A DNA stretch of 53,648 nucleotides. Source: an uncultured Pseudomonadota bacterium. Lineage in GTDB: Bacteria > Pseudomonadota > Alphaproteobacteria > RF32 > CAG-239. Below the pieces are notes generated by a model. It was not told the DNA's origin. It saw nothing but the letters and a program-made list of their open reading frames with translations, and ran no database searches. Within the stretch, counting starts at the first letter, position 1; each line of letters begins with the position of its first letter. Both the position numbers and the translations under genes were made by a program. Positions 25,044 through 33,020 of the stretch are shown here, piece by piece. Location: the NCBI GenBank assembly GCA_949298065.1, contig CASFUZ010000008.1, positions 1 to 53,648 on the forward strand, written 5' to 3'.

Positions 25044-25709
25044 TTAGAAATTTTGTTGTTCCAACTTCATTTGGTTTTGTTGCTCGGCTGATACGGTGAT
25101 GTTTTCTAAATCTTCCAAGAACCACTCCATCTCATCATCAAGCTCTCTTATCATCTCATAAAAACGTCCTCTGTATGAGAGAATCAAGCTACTTTCAGCC
25201 AACTTCAGGTCTATGATTTTTAGCTTACCATCAACTTTGTGAACACGAAAACTTACTAAAAAGCTGTTTTGGTTTTGTGTGTTCTGCGGCTCTCCGTCCA
25301 AAGTAATTAACGTGTTGATATCCGTATAATTTTTTTCTGTTTTAACGTTGGTTACTTTAAAATCTATGTCAAAATCAAAGTTTAGCGGAAAACCTTTATA
25401 TAAACTCAAGGAATAGCGCTTGAACAGAGGGATATAGCGCGCCTGTTGTTCCTTGCTCATTTGCCGCCAATATTTGCCGACAACAAACTTGCCGATATAA
25501 TCTAAGTCAACATCATTTAGAAACATCTCATCTAACTTGGCATATTTGCTTTTGAGGTCTTGAAGCGAAAAAGCATCAAGCAAAGCTCGTCCCTTTTGGT
25601 TTGCCCAAGCTTCTGCTTCCTTAGGGTTGATTTTTTCCGCAGCTGAAGCAAGCCCGACAAAACAAGCAAAACAAAATATGATAAGTTGCAAAAAAATCTT
25701 ACTTTTCAT
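25044..25709 (-). CDS. MlaC/Ttg2D-family phospholipid-binding periplasmic protein
   Basis: 221 aa with a signal peptide (MKSKIFLQLIIFCFACFVGL, cleavage after ASA). The mature part shows the MlaC pattern: DLDYIGKFVVGKYWRQMSKE, QQARYIPLFKRYSLSLYKGF, and a beta-sheet half with the INTLITLDG and KIIDLKLAESSLILSYRGRF strands. MlaC carries phospholipid between the outer-membrane MlaA complex and the inner-membrane MlaFEDB ABC transporter. No other mla gene is nearby, so it is a lone copy here. It precedes gltX by 72 nt. Confidence 0.85.
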   Translation of the reverse strand: MKSKIFLQLIIFCFACFVGLASAAEKINPKEAEAWANQKGRALLDAFSLQDLKSKYAKLDEMFLNDVDLDYIGKFVVGKYWRQMSKEQQARYIPLFKRYSLSLYKGFPLNFDFDIDFKVTNVKTEKNYTDINTLITLDGEPQNTQNQNSFLVSFRVHKVDGKLKIIDLKLAESSLILSYRGRFYEMIRELDDEMEWFLEDLENITVSAEQQNQMKLEQQNF

Positions 25710-25769
25710 AAAAAATCTCTTATTATTGTCCTATCTTTTGTATAAGTATAACATCATTTGGTTAATAAA

Positions 25770-26795
25770 ATGAAACTTAAATTCGTTTTTTGTTGTTTTT
25801 TGTCTTTAACTTTTGCTTCAGAGGCTTTAGCTGCAGCTGATGCCGGTTTGCGTTATATGCAGACCAGAGGCGTGGTTCGTTGCGGAACGGATTTGTCTGC
25901 GCAAACCTATGCTTACAAAGATGAAAACGGTTATTGGCGCGGAATTGATGCGGATTTGTGCCGCGTGTTGGCTTTGGCCGTGCTCGGCGACAAAGAACGT
26001 ATTGAAATGGTTAATGTTCCAAACAACTTGGTTTCAAAATATCTGGCAACCAACAAAATTGACATTATGCTCGGCGGGGCTTCTTACTCTGCTAGCAATG
26101 AAATTAAATCTCAAGCTGTCCCTGTTGATATTGTTTATTATGACAAACAGTCGTTCCTTGCAAAAAATGCTGACCAAGCAACCTCTATGGAAGACTACAA
26201 AGGACAGAAGGTTTGTGTCGTTACTGATTCTGATGATTTTTATAATTTGGAAGAATATAATGCAAAATATAATCTTAATCTTAAAATTCTTCCTTTTGCC
26301 AGCACTCAACGCGCTAAAGAAGCTTTTTTACTTAATCGCTGCCCGCTATTGACCGGAAATGTTTTATTCTTGCAAAACATCTTAAAATCAGCAGGCGTTA
26401 AAGATACTACAACTCAGGTCTTACCTGAAATTATTAGCGTTAAACCCGTTTATGCCTTTACGCATAAAGAAAATAATTCTTGGCGTATCTCCGTAAAATG
26501 GATTTTTAATGCTCTCAAACTTGCCGAGAATCTGGGAATCAACTCAATAAATAGTGATATCTTTATTGGCGCTCAGGATGTTTCTACAAAAAATCTGCTC
26601 GGCGTTAACCCTGATTTGTGGAACAAGTTTAAGGTTCATAATCCGCAATGGCTTCGTCAAGAGCTTAAAGAGCTCGGAAATTATGGCGAAATCTATGAAA
26701 GAAACTTGGGAAAAGAATCTGTCTTCAAACTTGAAAGAGAGCAAAATAAACTTATAAACGATGGCGGCTTGATTATTCCGCAGCCATTTTTATAA
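25770..26795 (+). CDS. Periplasmic amino-acid ABC transporter binding protein (AapJ-like)
   Basis: 341 aa from the ATG at 25770, with a signal peptide ending near EALAAA. Type II solute-binding fold of the SBP_bac_3 family: the VVRCGTD opening after the signal, GYWRGIDADLCRVLALAVLG, and YKGQKVCVVTDSD marking the second lobe. The length and the WRISVKWIFNAL segment resemble the general L-amino-acid binding protein AapJ. No permease or ATPase gene adjoins it. The last 23 nt overlap the convergent esterase gene. Confidence 0.85.
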   Translation: MKLKFVFCCFLSLTFASEALAAADAGLRYMQTRGVVRCGTDLSAQTYAYKDENGYWRGIDADLCRVLALAVLGDKERIEMVNVPNNLVSKYLATNKIDIMLGGASYSASNEIKSQAVPVDIVYYDKQSFLAKNADQATSMEDYKGQKVCVVTDSDDFYNLEEYNAKYNLNLKILPFASTQRAKEAFLLNRCPLLTGNVLFLQNILKSAGVKDTTTQVLPEIISVKPVYAFTHKENNSWRISVKWIFNALKLAENLGINSINSDIFIGAQDVSTKNLLGVNPDLWNKFKVHNPQWLRQELKELGNYGEIYERNLGKESVFKLEREQNKLINDGGLIIPQPFL

Positions 26796-27486
26796 ACTTT
26801 GCTTTCAGATATTTTGCTGCCGTATCCAACGCATCTTCCGTGACACGATGACGACCGCCTTTTATGACATAAGTTTCTACCGCACAACCCATTTTTTGCA
26901 AATTTTGTTTGGAGAAATCCAGCGCCTCAAAGCGTACCAAATTATCTTCATCCCCATGTATGAGCAACATATCCGGTGAACTTTGGGCATGCTTTAGCAA
27001 AAATTTTGCCGGCGCGACAATACCGCTGAAGCTTATACAGCCACCGATTTTGTTCGCCCTCATCAAAGAGATATAAATTGCCAACATTGCGCCTTGCGAA
27101 AAACCGCAAAGGTATAAATCCTTATCATCCAACTGATATTCGTTCAGGCAGTTATCAATATATGGATTAACATACTCAAAAGCTTCCCTAAAACCCGGGG
27201 CCATCTTTTCATAAAAAGCAACGCATTCTTTCAATGTCGGAACGGTCTTTCGGTCATCATTGGGGTCAAAGCGGTGCATGGAATACCACTGCCTTTTGTT
27301 GGGGTGTATCTCGCACAAAAAAGGCGACTGCGGCACATGTACGGCAACATCGTCTAGCTTATCTATCAACGGTGTTATGGTTTTATCTATGACCTCTGAC
27401 GAATCTATATAGCCATGCAAAAACACGACCAACCGCTTGGGATGACCCTTAACGTGTACGATTTCCTCTGTGATTAAATCCGGCAA
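26773..27486 (-). CDS. Alpha/beta hydrolase, phospholipase/carboxylesterase family
   Basis: 237 aa from a TTG with AAGG upstream; no better start is visible. Predicted cytoplasmic serine esterase of the YpfH type: VVFLHGYIDSSE (oxyanion loop), nucleophile Ser in CGFSQGAMLA, Asp in LLIHGDEDNLV and His in GGRHRVTEDA complete the triad. It is convergent with the binding-protein gene and the two coding ends overlap. Substrate unknown. Confidence 0.88.
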   Translation of the reverse strand: MPDLITEEIVHVKGHPKRLVVFLHGYIDSSEVIDKTITPLIDKLDDVAVHVPQSPFLCEIHPNKRQWYSMHRFDPNDDRKTVPTLKECVAFYEKMAPGFREAFEYVNPYIDNCLNEYQLDDKDLYLCGFSQGAMLAIYISLMRANKIGGCISFSGIVAPAKFLLKHAQSSPDMLLIHGDEDNLVRFEALDFSKQNLQKMGCAVETYVIKGGRHRVTEDALDTAAKYLKAKFIKMAAE

Positions 27487-27552
27487 TGGTTTTACCTTCC
27501 CTATTTATCCTTAAAATTCTTTACAAAAAAAATGTTAACATATAATAAACAC

Positions 27553-27593
27553 AAAAAAAATTATATCCCCCGAAGTTTGACTTCGGGGGATAT
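27553..27593 (-). terminator. Terminator of the podovirus-type cluster
   Basis: 13-bp perfect stem (27563-27575 with 27581-27593) with loop TTTGA, followed on the minus strand by AATTTTTTTTT. It lies 3 nt after the last phage-type gene. Confidence 0.9.
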
Positions 27594-27596
27594 TTA

Positions 27597-27791
27597 TCAG
27601 AACTTGGGATATTTTTCTTTAATATCTTGCCATCTTTCAATAACATCTATCAACTCGTAAGGTAAATCGCCGCCTTCTTGCAAAACCATATCAAAAGCTT
27701 TCAAAATTGCATCCAATTGGTCTCCAAACGGCAAAGCTTTTTCATAAGCTCTGCAACGCTTTTCCTGATAGCTGAGCTTTCTTCTTGGCAT
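27597..27791 (-). CDS. Small phage-type hypothetical protein, 64 aa
   Basis: Last gene of the phage-type operon. Basic start (MPRRKLSYQEKRCRAYEK), then PFGDQLDAILKAFDMVLQ and ELIDVIERWQDIKEKYP. Short proteins with a P-GDQLDA-LKA core and a W-IK-KYP end are common near tail genes of alphaproteobacterial phages, where some are called tail assembly or hypothetical proteins. Function not known. It follows the Ala/Gly-rich protein by 10 nt and precedes the terminator. Confidence 0.7.
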   Translation of the reverse strand: MPRRKLSYQEKRCRAYEKALPFGDQLDAILKAFDMVLQEGGDLPYELIDVIERWQDIKEKYPKF

Positions 27792-27801
27792 TTCCTCCTC
27801 C

Positions 27802-28320
27802 TTACTTTAATACTTTATTGGCAATGGATAAACCTTTATCCAAAAGATTTTTACGATATTGGTTTTGGGTATTGTTGTATTCTTCTTGCTGAGACATGAA
27901 TGCGACGTTATCTCTCTCAATATCATCAAAAGCTTCATCAATAAGCCGATTATTGGCTGCATCTGCCGAAGCGGAAGATGATATACCCATACTGGACATG
28001 CGCGCGTGTCTTGTGGCAAGTTGTTGTTCTAATATATTCTTCTTTCTCTGCATATTTAAATACTGCAACAGAAATGCGTTTTTTTCTTGCCTTTTGGCCG
28101 AACTTTTAGAATCAAAAATGCTTTTTATATCACTTGCCATACCAAGTGAACCTAATAATGATTTTAATGATAATCCTCCTCCTGCTTGAGATGCTACTTT
28201 TGATGCTGCTAATCCGGCTCCGGCACTTGCTAGTCCTGCCCCTGCTGAACCTGCTCCTGCTCCGGCTGCTCCCGCAGAACCTGCTGCCCCTGCTGCTGCC
28301 GCTGCTGATAATCCTCCCAT
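27802..28320 (-). CDS. Putative virion-internal protein with Ala/Gly-rich N-terminus
   Basis: 172 aa. Residues 1-48 consist almost only of Ala, Gly and Ser (MGGLSAAAAAGAAGSAG and onward), the rest is polar and helical (RQEKNAFLLQYLNMQRKKN, LIDEAFDDIERDNVAF). Size, position after the gp12-like gene and a small-residue apolar segment followed by helices resemble T7 gp14-type ejection proteins that enter the host envelope. No sequence identity to gp14 is claimed. The larger T7 internal proteins gp15 and gp16 have no counterpart here. Confidence 0.6.
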   Translation of the reverse strand: MGGLSAAAAAGAAGSAGAAGAGAGSAGAGLASAGAGLAASKVASQAGGGLSLKSLLGSLGMASDIKSIFDSKSSAKRQEKNAFLLQYLNMQRKKNILEQQLATRHARMSSMGISSSASADAANNRLIDEAFDDIERDNVAFMSQQEEYNNTQNQYRKNLLDKGLSIANKVLK

Positions 28321-28337
28321 ATTTTTTCTCCTTTCAT

Positions 28338-30239
28338 TTATCCTTTTATTTTTACCTCTAATACCGCTGACAATAGGGTAAATGCCAACGGTTCATCTGA
28401 CTTGATACTCCAAAGTGGTTTGTCCATCTCTCTTATCCAACCTAATGCTCTTAAATGGACATCTCCGCTGTATAAACTTGGTGGTGCATCCAATATCTCA
28501 TCTTTGAATAGTCTTTTTAACGGTACTTGAAGATAACCGCTTCCCATATCTATACAAAAACTTCGCGAGTTTATGATTCGGAAAAGTCCACTAATAACCC
28601 TTAAGGCTTGCGGTGAATATGGTCTGACAGCATCCGCAACATAGGGCAACGGCTCTATGATGTGTTCATAAGACAAGCCAACAACCAAATCTGAAGCTTC
28701 CTCCAATAAATCTATGCTGCCATCTTCAACCTTGTATTTTCCGACACTAAAGTCATCTGCCAGAACAGAAATTTCACATCCGTCCAAATCTTCCAGACCT
28801 GACCACAACTTTTTCGGCATTTCCGAATGAAGTTTGATGGCGCAATCGGCATAAAATTCATCGCTCATCTTTTCAATGAAATATCCATTCTTTCTTGATG
28901 TACAAAAATAAACCTCATTACCCATTACGGCTACTGATAAAAATTTTCCTTCCGTCTTCAGTTTGCTCCACGCTGTCACTTCTTCCGTGCGATAACTGGT
29001 TAAACATGATACTGTCCCATCTGCCAATACAATATATAAAACACTCTCATCCCGACTAAAATCATTGTCTACAGGCATATTTAATATATCTCCTGACATT
29101 AAGGTTAGATCTTTTGACTGGTAGGCCTGTTCCGTATCCGTATATAAAAACTCTCGTAATTGCCTTCCACTTTGTGATACAAATACCGTAGCTCCATCAA
29201 TCTGTTGCGGATATATACTGCACTTGTCATAACTTCCCGTACTGGTTTGACGACTGAGCTGAATACTGGTCGGAGTCAACGGATTGCCGCTAACCATCCA
29301 CTCCGCTCCGGTCGTAAAAACTAATAAATGTCTGGCTGATACCAGCGCTTTTATGGTGTTTACCTGATCTGATAATATGCCAAACTCTATCGCTTCATCA
29401 TCCAAACCTGTTCCAATATCAAAATTAAATAAATCTCCAGATTTGGAAAACCATAAGCGGTTCGGTAAGCTTTTAGAGCCGCCAAAGACTAGCCGATTTT
29501 GATGAAATGTTACAGAATTGGGCCAACCTCGCTGTGGCGAAAAGGCGGATTCCTCCCAATCATTCGTTGAACCTGTGGATGATAAACCTTTAGTTACGTT
29601 AGCTTGTACACTTGTGGCACTAACATATTTACTTATTTTTGCTTGACCTCCACGAACATTAATCAAACTTCCGACCGAAGCTGCGGTAAATATTTCTGAA
29701 GGTGATGATATGGTAATCGTTCCACTCATTCCACTTGGAGATATATATACCTTATGATTATAATAATTATAAAATGGACAATAAATTCGGCCGTCTTTTG
29801 TATAATATTCCATCTTTGAGATTTGCCAATCTTCATTATTACCGCGCGTGATTTGTTGCGGCGCGACATCCGGATGGACGACCAATAAGGTATCCGCACT
29901 TTGCGTATAATTTAATGAATTCAGCTGTTCCTCTGTCCAAGGAGAACTTAACGTCTTGATGCAAACACCATCACTGTAAATACGAATTTCTCCTTCGCTT
30001 ATGGCTACTAAGTAAGTTTGCTCTGTATTAAACTCAAACGGAATTAGTCTTGCAGGTTTGCTCAGTTTATCTACTTTTGCCAAGCCTTTGCGTCTTGATA
30101 CACCCCCGGTTGGGTGGATAATGACATTTTCTAACGTCCGAGCACCATTTTCAAATATGCTCAAATCACCTCGTCCATATAAATTTCGCCCGATATATCC
30201 GGCTGTGAAATTTGTTTTGACCTGAAGCATATTACTCAT
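28338..30239 (-). CDS. Tail tubular protein B-like (T7 gp12-like)
   Basis: 633 aa. The start KTNFTAGYIGRNLYGRGDLS followed by ARTLENVIIHPTGGVSRRKG is the typical opening of podovirus gp12-type tail nozzle proteins. The body is beta-rich with propeller-like repeats: SVTFHQNRLVFGG, LWFSKSGDLFNFDIG, LLVFTTGAEWMVSG and VFVSQSGRQLREF. It would form the distal nozzle of a short tail. It overlaps the gp11-like gene by 4 nt (translational coupling). The frame is intact over 1.9 kb, which argues against decay. Confidence 0.85.
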   Translation of the reverse strand: MSNMLQVKTNFTAGYIGRNLYGRGDLSIFENGARTLENVIIHPTGGVSRRKGLAKVDKLSKPARLIPFEFNTEQTYLVAISEGEIRIYSDGVCIKTLSSPWTEEQLNSLNYTQSADTLLVVHPDVAPQQITRGNNEDWQISKMEYYTKDGRIYCPFYNYYNHKVYISPSGMSGTITISSPSEIFTAASVGSLINVRGGQAKISKYVSATSVQANVTKGLSSTGSTNDWEESAFSPQRGWPNSVTFHQNRLVFGGSKSLPNRLWFSKSGDLFNFDIGTGLDDEAIEFGILSDQVNTIKALVSARHLLVFTTGAEWMVSGNPLTPTSIQLSRQTSTGSYDKCSIYPQQIDGATVFVSQSGRQLREFLYTDTEQAYQSKDLTLMSGDILNMPVDNDFSRDESVLYIVLADGTVSCLTSYRTEEVTAWSKLKTEGKFLSVAVMGNEVYFCTSRKNGYFIEKMSDEFYADCAIKLHSEMPKKLWSGLEDLDGCEISVLADDFSVGKYKVEDGSIDLLEEASDLVVGLSYEHIIEPLPYVADAVRPYSPQALRVISGLFRIINSRSFCIDMGSGYLQVPLKRLFKDEILDAPPSLYSGDVHLRALGWIREMDKPLWSIKSDEPLAFTLLSAVLEVKIKG

Positions 30240-30805
30240 TGTCTGGCCTCCACAAGCGTGAAGTCTTCAAATCGTTTGGGCGTTGATTGTTGCGCATCAA
30301 TCAATCGTGTTCTTTTTTCCAGCTCCTCAAAGGTTTTTTGCAGATATTCCGAACGTGTCGTACTTTCGGTTAACGGTAGGCAAAATTCTGAAGCCAATCT
30401 TGCTATCAACAACTCACAAAAATATGCCGGAAACAAGCTCTCATGCGGCCGAAAAATATATGTCAGATTAACTTCCGGAACATTTGTATGCAGGCGGTTT
30501 TCAACTATACGATATTCTATGCCTCTGCCGTTTCTTCCGCTTCCTGCCGATAAAACCCGCAAGAAATCATTCGGCAACTGATATGCATAACTATAATCCG
30601 CCAAAGGAACTCCGGCCAAACGCGGCAAAGACTTTTGCCCAACTGCAAAACTCCAAGGATATGAGGCTAATAAACCATCTCTTATCATCGGGTATAAATT
30701 TGCGGCAACTTCCGCCTCCGCTGTTCCGTCCAGAAAAGATGTTATGCTTTCTGCGCCGATTTTTAATAAAGCATTTGAACAAATGCTGATGTCGGTATAA
30801 GCCAT
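30236..30805 (-). CDS. Tail tubular protein A-like (T7 gp11-like)
   Basis: 189 aa from the ATG at 30805 (GGAG 7 nt upstream). The N-terminus AYTDISICSNALLKIGAESI and the helix-rich first 60 residues with YPWSFAV are characteristic of gp11-type gatekeeper proteins that dock a podovirus tail to the portal. YQLPNDFLRVL and the C-terminal helices (ELLIARLASEFCLPLTES) also fit. Between the 88-aa protein gene and the gp12-like gene. Confidence 0.85.
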   Translation of the reverse strand: MAYTDISICSNALLKIGAESITSFLDGTAEAEVAANLYPMIRDGLLASYPWSFAVGQKSLPRLAGVPLADYSYAYQLPNDFLRVLSAGSGRNGRGIEYRIVENRLHTNVPEVNLTYIFRPHESLFPAYFCELLIARLASEFCLPLTESTTRSEYLQKTFEELEKRTRLIDAQQSTPKRFEDFTLVEARQ

Positions 30806-30891
30806 TTTGTTTCTCCATTTAAAATGGGAAGCCGCTTTCACGCGACTTCCCGGTTATCATTTGCTAATAATGCGCTTGTTTTTTTATAAAC

Positions 30892-31158
30892 CTAAGCTGC
30901 TGCCTGAGGTTGAGATATTGTGTCTGCAACCGTTACAGAACCTGCGGCAATATCCGTTACACTTAAAATTGCCGGCGCAACAGCTGCCGCATTATTGGCT
31001 ACGACCAAAATCATATCTCCCTTGCGCGCAAAAGCCGAAACATCATTAAAATAGCCCTCTCCTTTGACGCTTTCCAAAGTATCGGGGGTTTGATAGTTCC
31101 AAAGTGTAAAACCGTTTGCATAGGCCATTACGCTAAAGTTTTTTGAATTAAATGCCAT
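30892..31158 (-). CDS. Phage-type structural hypothetical protein, 88 aa
   Basis: MAFNSKNFSVMAYANGFTLW followed by a GYFNDVSAFARKGDMILVVA core and an Ala/Val-rich beta-type end. Short proteins with this MA-YANGFTLW opening are found next to capsid genes in podovirus-like prophages and are likely minor capsid or decoration proteins. AAAGGAATAAAACA precedes the ATG. It is directly after the capsid gene. Confidence 0.7.
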   Translation of the reverse strand: MAFNSKNFSVMAYANGFTLWNYQTPDTLESVKGEGYFNDVSAFARKGDMILVVANNAAAVAPAILSVTDIAAGSVTVADTISQPQAAA

Positions 31159-31181
31159 TGTTTTATTCCTTTCTTATTCTA

Positions 31182-32012
31182 CTAAATTGAAGCTTCTTTG
31201 CATTTGATGCGGATGACACCCGTGCCATCAATCAGGCAAGCACCTTGGCTCATCATATTATTAACGAAGTGTGCCGCATGGTCGCCATGCCAGCTGATGT
31301 CTGACTTTACTTCCTGACCGCAAGCATGGCCAACTGCCGTTTTGTGGAAAATGAAGCAATCGCGATTAGTGCCATTAAGCGGCAAACCTGTGTGCATAAT
31401 CCAGTTAATGCCCAACCATTTGCGGCTTTCCGTACCCTTCAAGAACGGCAAGTTATCTCCGGCATAATCCGAATTTGAAAATTCCTGAATATTGAGCAAA
31501 GCATTCCACTGATACGGACCAACCAAGCCAAAACGCTGACCATCATCCGGAACATCATTTTCATTCAGCTTGGCAAAAGCATCCAAAATTTCTTTTTTGG
31601 TCATGACCTCGGCATAATCACCGACATCATTTTCCGGACCAACCTGAGCCAAAGCATTGATAATCAGTTCATCTGTCTTGCGGCCCAAGGCATAAGCACC
31701 GGAGTTGGCAATAACTCGGCGCTCATCAATGCTCAATTTGAGCTCGTCCAAAGCATCTACCCAATCGCCTGCATAGTAATCCTGCAACTCGCATTCAACG
31801 GGAGAATGATCCAAGCTCATTACCGGAACCAAACCATGGCGCGCTTTTTGAGAAGCAATACCCTTACCAACCTTCTGGAATACGGTTGAAGAGCCCTTAA
31901 CACCATTTTTATAACGAACGGTGTTTCTCAGCTTAGAACCGTTTTGCTGATAACAAAGGTGAACATCTGCTTCAAATTGTTTGATAAAAGATTCACTTAC
32001 TTGTGTTGACAT
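31182..32012 (-). CDS. Putative major capsid protein
   Basis: 276 aa. Position (after a scaffold-like gene, before tail tube genes), length and features fit a podovirus HK97-fold capsid of the BPP-1-like type: an N-terminal FIKQFEADVHLCYQQ segment, RHGLVPVMSLDHSPVECELQ, DYYAGDWVDALDELKL, ERRVIANSGAYALGRKTDEL, and a sheet-rich end with NWIMHTGLPL and CFIFHKTAVGHACG. GGAGAAAAAATA gives a strong ribosome-binding site, as expected for the most abundant structural protein. Confidence 0.82.
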   Translation of the reverse strand: MSTQVSESFIKQFEADVHLCYQQNGSKLRNTVRYKNGVKGSSTVFQKVGKGIASQKARHGLVPVMSLDHSPVECELQDYYAGDWVDALDELKLSIDERRVIANSGAYALGRKTDELIINALAQVGPENDVGDYAEVMTKKEILDAFAKLNENDVPDDGQRFGLVGPYQWNALLNIQEFSNSDYAGDNLPFLKGTESRKWLGINWIMHTGLPLNGTNRDCFIFHKTAVGHACGQEVKSDISWHGDHAAHFVNNMMSQGACLIDGTGVIRIKCKEASI

Positions 32013-32072
32013 TATTTTTTCTCCATAAAATTAAAAAAAAGATTTTGTTTTGATTAAAAAAATCCTGAGGTT

Positions 32073-32768
32073 TTATTTCTCAGGATAAAGTTTTTCAAAG
32101 CCTTTGGTGATTTTGGCGATATAAGCTTTGTCTTTGTCTCGCCAATAGCGCGGGTCTTCCATCATCTTACGCAAATTTTCCTCGCTTAAGTCCTCTCCAA
32201 AATCTCTGTCTTTGCCCAAAGACGGCTCATTTGAAGACATCATCTTATACAAGGCAATAACGCCATCCGCGGTTGAGCCCAAAGCCTCATAAACATCGGT
32301 TTGCAAGTTTCTTTTTGCCCAAACGGAAATCTGACGGCAGACTTCGCTAAATTTTTCCTCAGAGCCGAAATAGCGTTTGAGCCTGTCTATCTGTCTTTCC
32401 GCTTCATAATCGGAGGCTAGACTATCCAACACGGGAATAACACGCTCATTGGCTAAATCATAAACCAACTGTGCCTGCTCGTTCGTAAAGCCTTTTTCAT
32501 AAAAACGCTTGAAAATTTCATCATCTCTGTCAAGCAACGGATGTGGAAAATTAACCTCATATTTATCATAACTTTCCGGCATATTGCGATTATGAATCTC
32601 AACCAGATTATCATCGCGCGAAGCCATATAATTATAGTCTTCAATCAATGCCTCAAGGTTTACCTGACCGGTTTCTTCATTCCAGAATTTGTCTGGAAGT
32701 CCGGCCGGTTTGCCTGTCTGGGCGGAAGGTGATTTTTCAATCAGATTTCCTTCAAATTTTTTGTTCAT
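32073..32768 (-). CDS. Putative capsid scaffolding protein
   Basis: 231 aa from the ATG at 32768 (AAAGGA upstream). Charged, helical and acidic, with a disordered N-terminus and KGFTNEQAQLVYDLANERVI in the middle, a pattern common to phage capsid-assembly/scaffold proteins encoded just before the major capsid gene. No catalytic motif is visible. A long 5' space (60 nt) separates it from the capsid gene. Function is from position and composition. Confidence 0.7.
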   Translation of the reverse strand: MNKKFEGNLIEKSPSAQTGKPAGLPDKFWNEETGQVNLEALIEDYNYMASRDDNLVEIHNRNMPESYDKYEVNFPHPLLDRDDEIFKRFYEKGFTNEQAQLVYDLANERVIPVLDSLASDYEAERQIDRLKRYFGSEEKFSEVCRQISVWAKRNLQTDVYEALGSTADGVIALYKMMSSNEPSLGKDRDFGEDLSEENLRKMMEDPRYWRDKDKAYIAKITKGFEKLYPEK

Positions 32769-32795
32769 TATTTTTCCTTTCAAAAAAAGAAGTTG

Positions 32796-33020
32796 TTAAA
32801 ATTTATTACACGAAAACGCCAAAATGCAACTTACTAAATGCCGCTGACCTTCCAGATGTCTTAGTTCATCGGAAGAACTGTCCGGCCCGAGATAGCGCTC
32901 TAGGGTAATTTTTCTTAAATGAGAGAGAACTATCTTTCCCTCTCTGCTTGCAAAACACCTGACATAAGCGTTTCGGATTTCCTCCTCACTCATATCCTTG
33001 GTATCATAAAACTCCGGCAT
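32796..33020 (-). CDS. Bbp19-like phage protein
   Basis: 74 aa. The pattern NAYVRCFASREGKIVLSHLR, TLERYLGP and LEGQRHLVSCILAF resembles the small Bbp19 family named from Bordetella podophage BPP-1, encoded beside portal and terminase genes. Molecular role unknown. Its start overlaps the 3' end of the portal gene by 17 nt, so the two are translationally coupled. Confidence 0.6.
   Translation of the reverse strand: MPEFYDTKDMSEEEIRNAYVRCFASREGKIVLSHLRKITLERYLGPDSSSDELRHLEGQRHLVSCILAFSCNKF

Noticed and set aside
27553..27593. The strong inverted repeat at the end of the phage-type cluster considered as an attachment site.
   Set aside because: No matching copy is seen near 38.4-39.4 kb and no integrase is present; a terminator explains it fully.
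28134..28361. Leu-rich 75-aa plus-strand open frame.
   Set aside because: Mirror image of the Ala/Gly-rich coding tract of the minus-strand virion-type gene.
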